From assembly GCF_033807535.1 (NCBI RefSeq), contig NZ_CP136856.1, positions 1,607,001 to 1,671,000 of the forward strand: 64,000 bases of DNA. The letters are read 5' to 3'. This stretch comes from Oceanisphaera sp. IT1-181. GTDB lineage: Bacteria > Pseudomonadota > Gammaproteobacteria > Enterobacterales > Aeromonadaceae. The notes beneath the pieces were generated by a model that saw only the letters and a program-made list of their open reading frames with translations, did no database searches and was not told where the DNA came from. Shown in pieces: positions 62,531 through 64,000 of this stretch. The position numbers and the translations under genes were made by a program. Every line of letters begins with the position of its first letter. Position 1 is the stretch's first letter.

Positions 62531-63871
62531 TTATAAGGTATCTAAAACCATTTTAATCACTACAGATGTAGTTCCACATCGACTACAACATAGGCTGCTA
62601 GCTTGGGGGCTAGCACCAGAAAAAAACATAGGATAAAGCTCCTCTTCCCAGTATTTACCTGGAGCTTTGCTAAACCCTGCATTTTCATCTTTAAGCAAAA
62701 AATCATACAAAATTTTGCTGATATGCGAGCGCGGCGCCCTACTGTCTCTACTAAATTCATTCTTAACCCATCTTTCACTGACAGCTCTTTCCGCTAGCGA
62801 CAGCATTTTGTTGGGGATCGTATTTGCAGCGTGCTTCTTACTCTTGGCAAAGCCTTTATGATAAAATAAATGAGCACTTTCAACCGCTTTGTGCGCAAAG
62901 TAGTAAACTTCAGCAACAGAAAAAATGTTTAGCAGTTGATTAACTATCTCTCTAGTTTTTAATTCTGCTGAAAATTCTACATTGAGCTCATCTGCTTTAA
63001 CGTATATATATTGTAGGACTTCTTCTCGTGCTATTGTGAATAACAAGCTATGCACTTCACTTTCCCAGTAAGATTGGACACCATCTTTTAATTCATCATA
63101 TAATTTATTGTAAATTTCACTAAGTTCTAAACGTTCTTCCCTGCCTAAGAACACGTTAGGGATCCATTGAATTTTACTTATATAAAAGGAATCTAAACCA
63201 CCCTCTTCACTTTCAATAAATGCATCAACTTTAGAGTTGGGATCAATGATTATTATTTTAAGACTGTATAGCTCCATTATTAAATCTATATCCATCTTTT
63301 TAGTCGGAGTAAAAAGCCCTGACTTTGAAATGTCGTCAAGTGAAACTATAAAATCAAAGCTTTCATTTGTTTTTATTAAAAATAAAGTTAATAGTGTTAG
63401 CTTGTGGTTGAACTTTAAATCACAGTAACTTACTGGCTGATGGTTATTAGTAGAGTGTTGGATAACTATTTTATTGCGTGTTTCTACCTCTTTTGCAGAA
63501 GCTTGATCTCTTTCGATTTTTAAACATGACTCACAATCACAGGTCTGAGTACGATAGCCTTTATTTTTTAAGTATTCTTTATGATTGCATTCGTAGCACT
63601 GAGCGGGTGGTAAATTAAAGTTTGTAGCGCTTTTACTCTGTCGTTTTTTAAACATTGTAATGTCACAGTAGGGACAGTTTTTATCGAATTTTACTCTAGG
63701 CGGGAGTACATAAAGGAGTTTATTGGGATTAATATCTATTTTATAGTCATGTGTTAATAGTGAGTTTTTCTCACCATTAAGGTATCTTATATAAAGTTCT
63801 TCTATCTCATCAAGTGATAGATGCTTTATCTCTTCAGCTATTTTAATGTCATGCTTGGTATTTGTGCTCAT
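62531..63871 (-). CDS. cysteine-cluster (zinc-ribbon-like) protein of unknown function
   Basis: 446 aa, family not recognised. It has cysteine pairs in three places: CPYC and CYEC (about 66-95), CDCESC (about 110-116) and CCSRCG near the C-terminus, all able to bind zinc. The middle (about 155-330) is a long, mostly helical soluble region (LTLLTLFLIKTNESFDFIVSLDDI, EVHSLLFTIAREEVLQYIYVKADELN). No nuclease, ATPase or membrane motif is evident. The gene is clearly more AT-rich than the housekeeping part of the window and lies next to IS debris, suggesting transfer. Confidence 0.75.
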   Translation of the reverse strand: MSTNTKHDIKIAEEIKHLSLDEIEELYIRYLNGEKNSLLTHDYKIDINPNKLLYVLPPRVKFDKNCPYCDITMFKKRQSKSATNFNLPPAQCYECNHKEYLKNKGYRTQTCDCESCLKIERDQASAKEVETRNKIVIQHSTNNHQPVSYCDLKFNHKLTLLTLFLIKTNESFDFIVSLDDISKSGLFTPTKKMDIDLIMELYSLKIIIIDPNSKVDAFIESEEGGLDSFYISKIQWIPNVFLGREERLELSEIYNKLYDELKDGVQSYWESEVHSLLFTIAREEVLQYIYVKADELNVEFSAELKTREIVNQLLNIFSVAEVYYFAHKAVESAHLFYHKGFAKSKKHAANTIPNKMLSLAERAVSERWVKNEFSRDSRAPRSHISKILYDFLLKDENAGFSKAPGKYWEEELYPMFFSGASPQASSLCCSRCGTTSVVIKMVLDTL

Positions 63872-64000
63872 AATCTAATCTCGATGTGATGTTTTGTGTC
63901 TTCTCGCTACTAAAAGATACAGCCGTCTCTACTGCAGAAAGTAGATATGTCCAGACTTAGTACTGAAAATGGCAATATGCTGAGTACTGAGTGAAATGAG

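Overview
The window looks like a chromosomal segment of a gammaproteobacterium, probably from the Aeromonadales/Alteromonadales neighbourhood (Oceanisphaera-, Oceanimonas- or Aeromonas-like). This rests on gene content and order: fabH-fabD-fabG-acpP-fabF-pabC-mltG-tmk-holB-tatD, msrC-proQ-prc, pepN-DUF2835, a 180-kDa-class gdhB, zapC, rlmL-uup and fabA-lonH, together with an SOS-box-controlled yebG and a FabR-type operator at fabA. The species cannot be fixed from the sequence alone.

Region by region. 1-9.5 kb: type II fatty acid synthesis cluster, then folate (pabC), murein (mltG), dTMP (tmk), DNA replication (holB) and tatD genes, nearly all on the + strand. 9.6-11.1 kb: NfeD/QmcA membrane pair. 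11.3-12.9 kb: a Bcr/CflA exporter behind a structured leader ending in an intrinsic terminator, divergent from LexA-controlled yebG. 13.4-21.4 kb: ABC exporter, msrC, proQ, prc, pepN, DUF2835. 22-28.6 kb: gdhB, pyrD, zapC. 28.95-29.5 kb: four tandem initiator tRNA genes on the minus strand. 29.7-37 kb: rlmL, a glutaredoxin-like protein, uup, fabA, lonH. 37.5-45 kb: an unknown protein, a PAS chemoreceptor, an RlmI-like methyltransferase, a DEAD-box helicase and a MYG1-type hydrolase, separated by many small dispersed repeats.

45.2-52.4 kb is the accessory region and the most unusual part. A 3' fragment of a hemolysin III (trhA-like) gene and the intact gene form direct repeats around it. Inside lie an orphan HigA-like antitoxin, broken Sel1-repeat genes, and a predicted metal-handling cassette: an MFS transporter with a His-rich tail facing a four-gene operon of a CzcI-like protein, a HupE/UreJ protein, a membrane anchor protein and a DUF6488 protein. 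Two copies of a 166-bp MITE in opposite orientation bracket the cassette, and each copy has its own 8-bp target duplication.

53-60.5 kb: AmiD-like amidase, nucleoside-recognition membrane protein, an ADP-ribosylglycohydrolase between two small unknown genes, an unknown two-gene operon whose larger product carries a duplicated domain, DUF4385, and a cold shock protein. 60.5-64 kb is decayed DNA with an IS30-type transposase remnant and an AT-rich gene for a cysteine-cluster (zinc-ribbon-like) protein of unknown function.

Most of the window is housekeeping. The points worth following up are the MITE pair and metal cassette, the structured leader of the exporter gene, the operator-like palindromes at fabA and acpP, the dispersed REP-like families, and the unknown genes of the last 9 kb.
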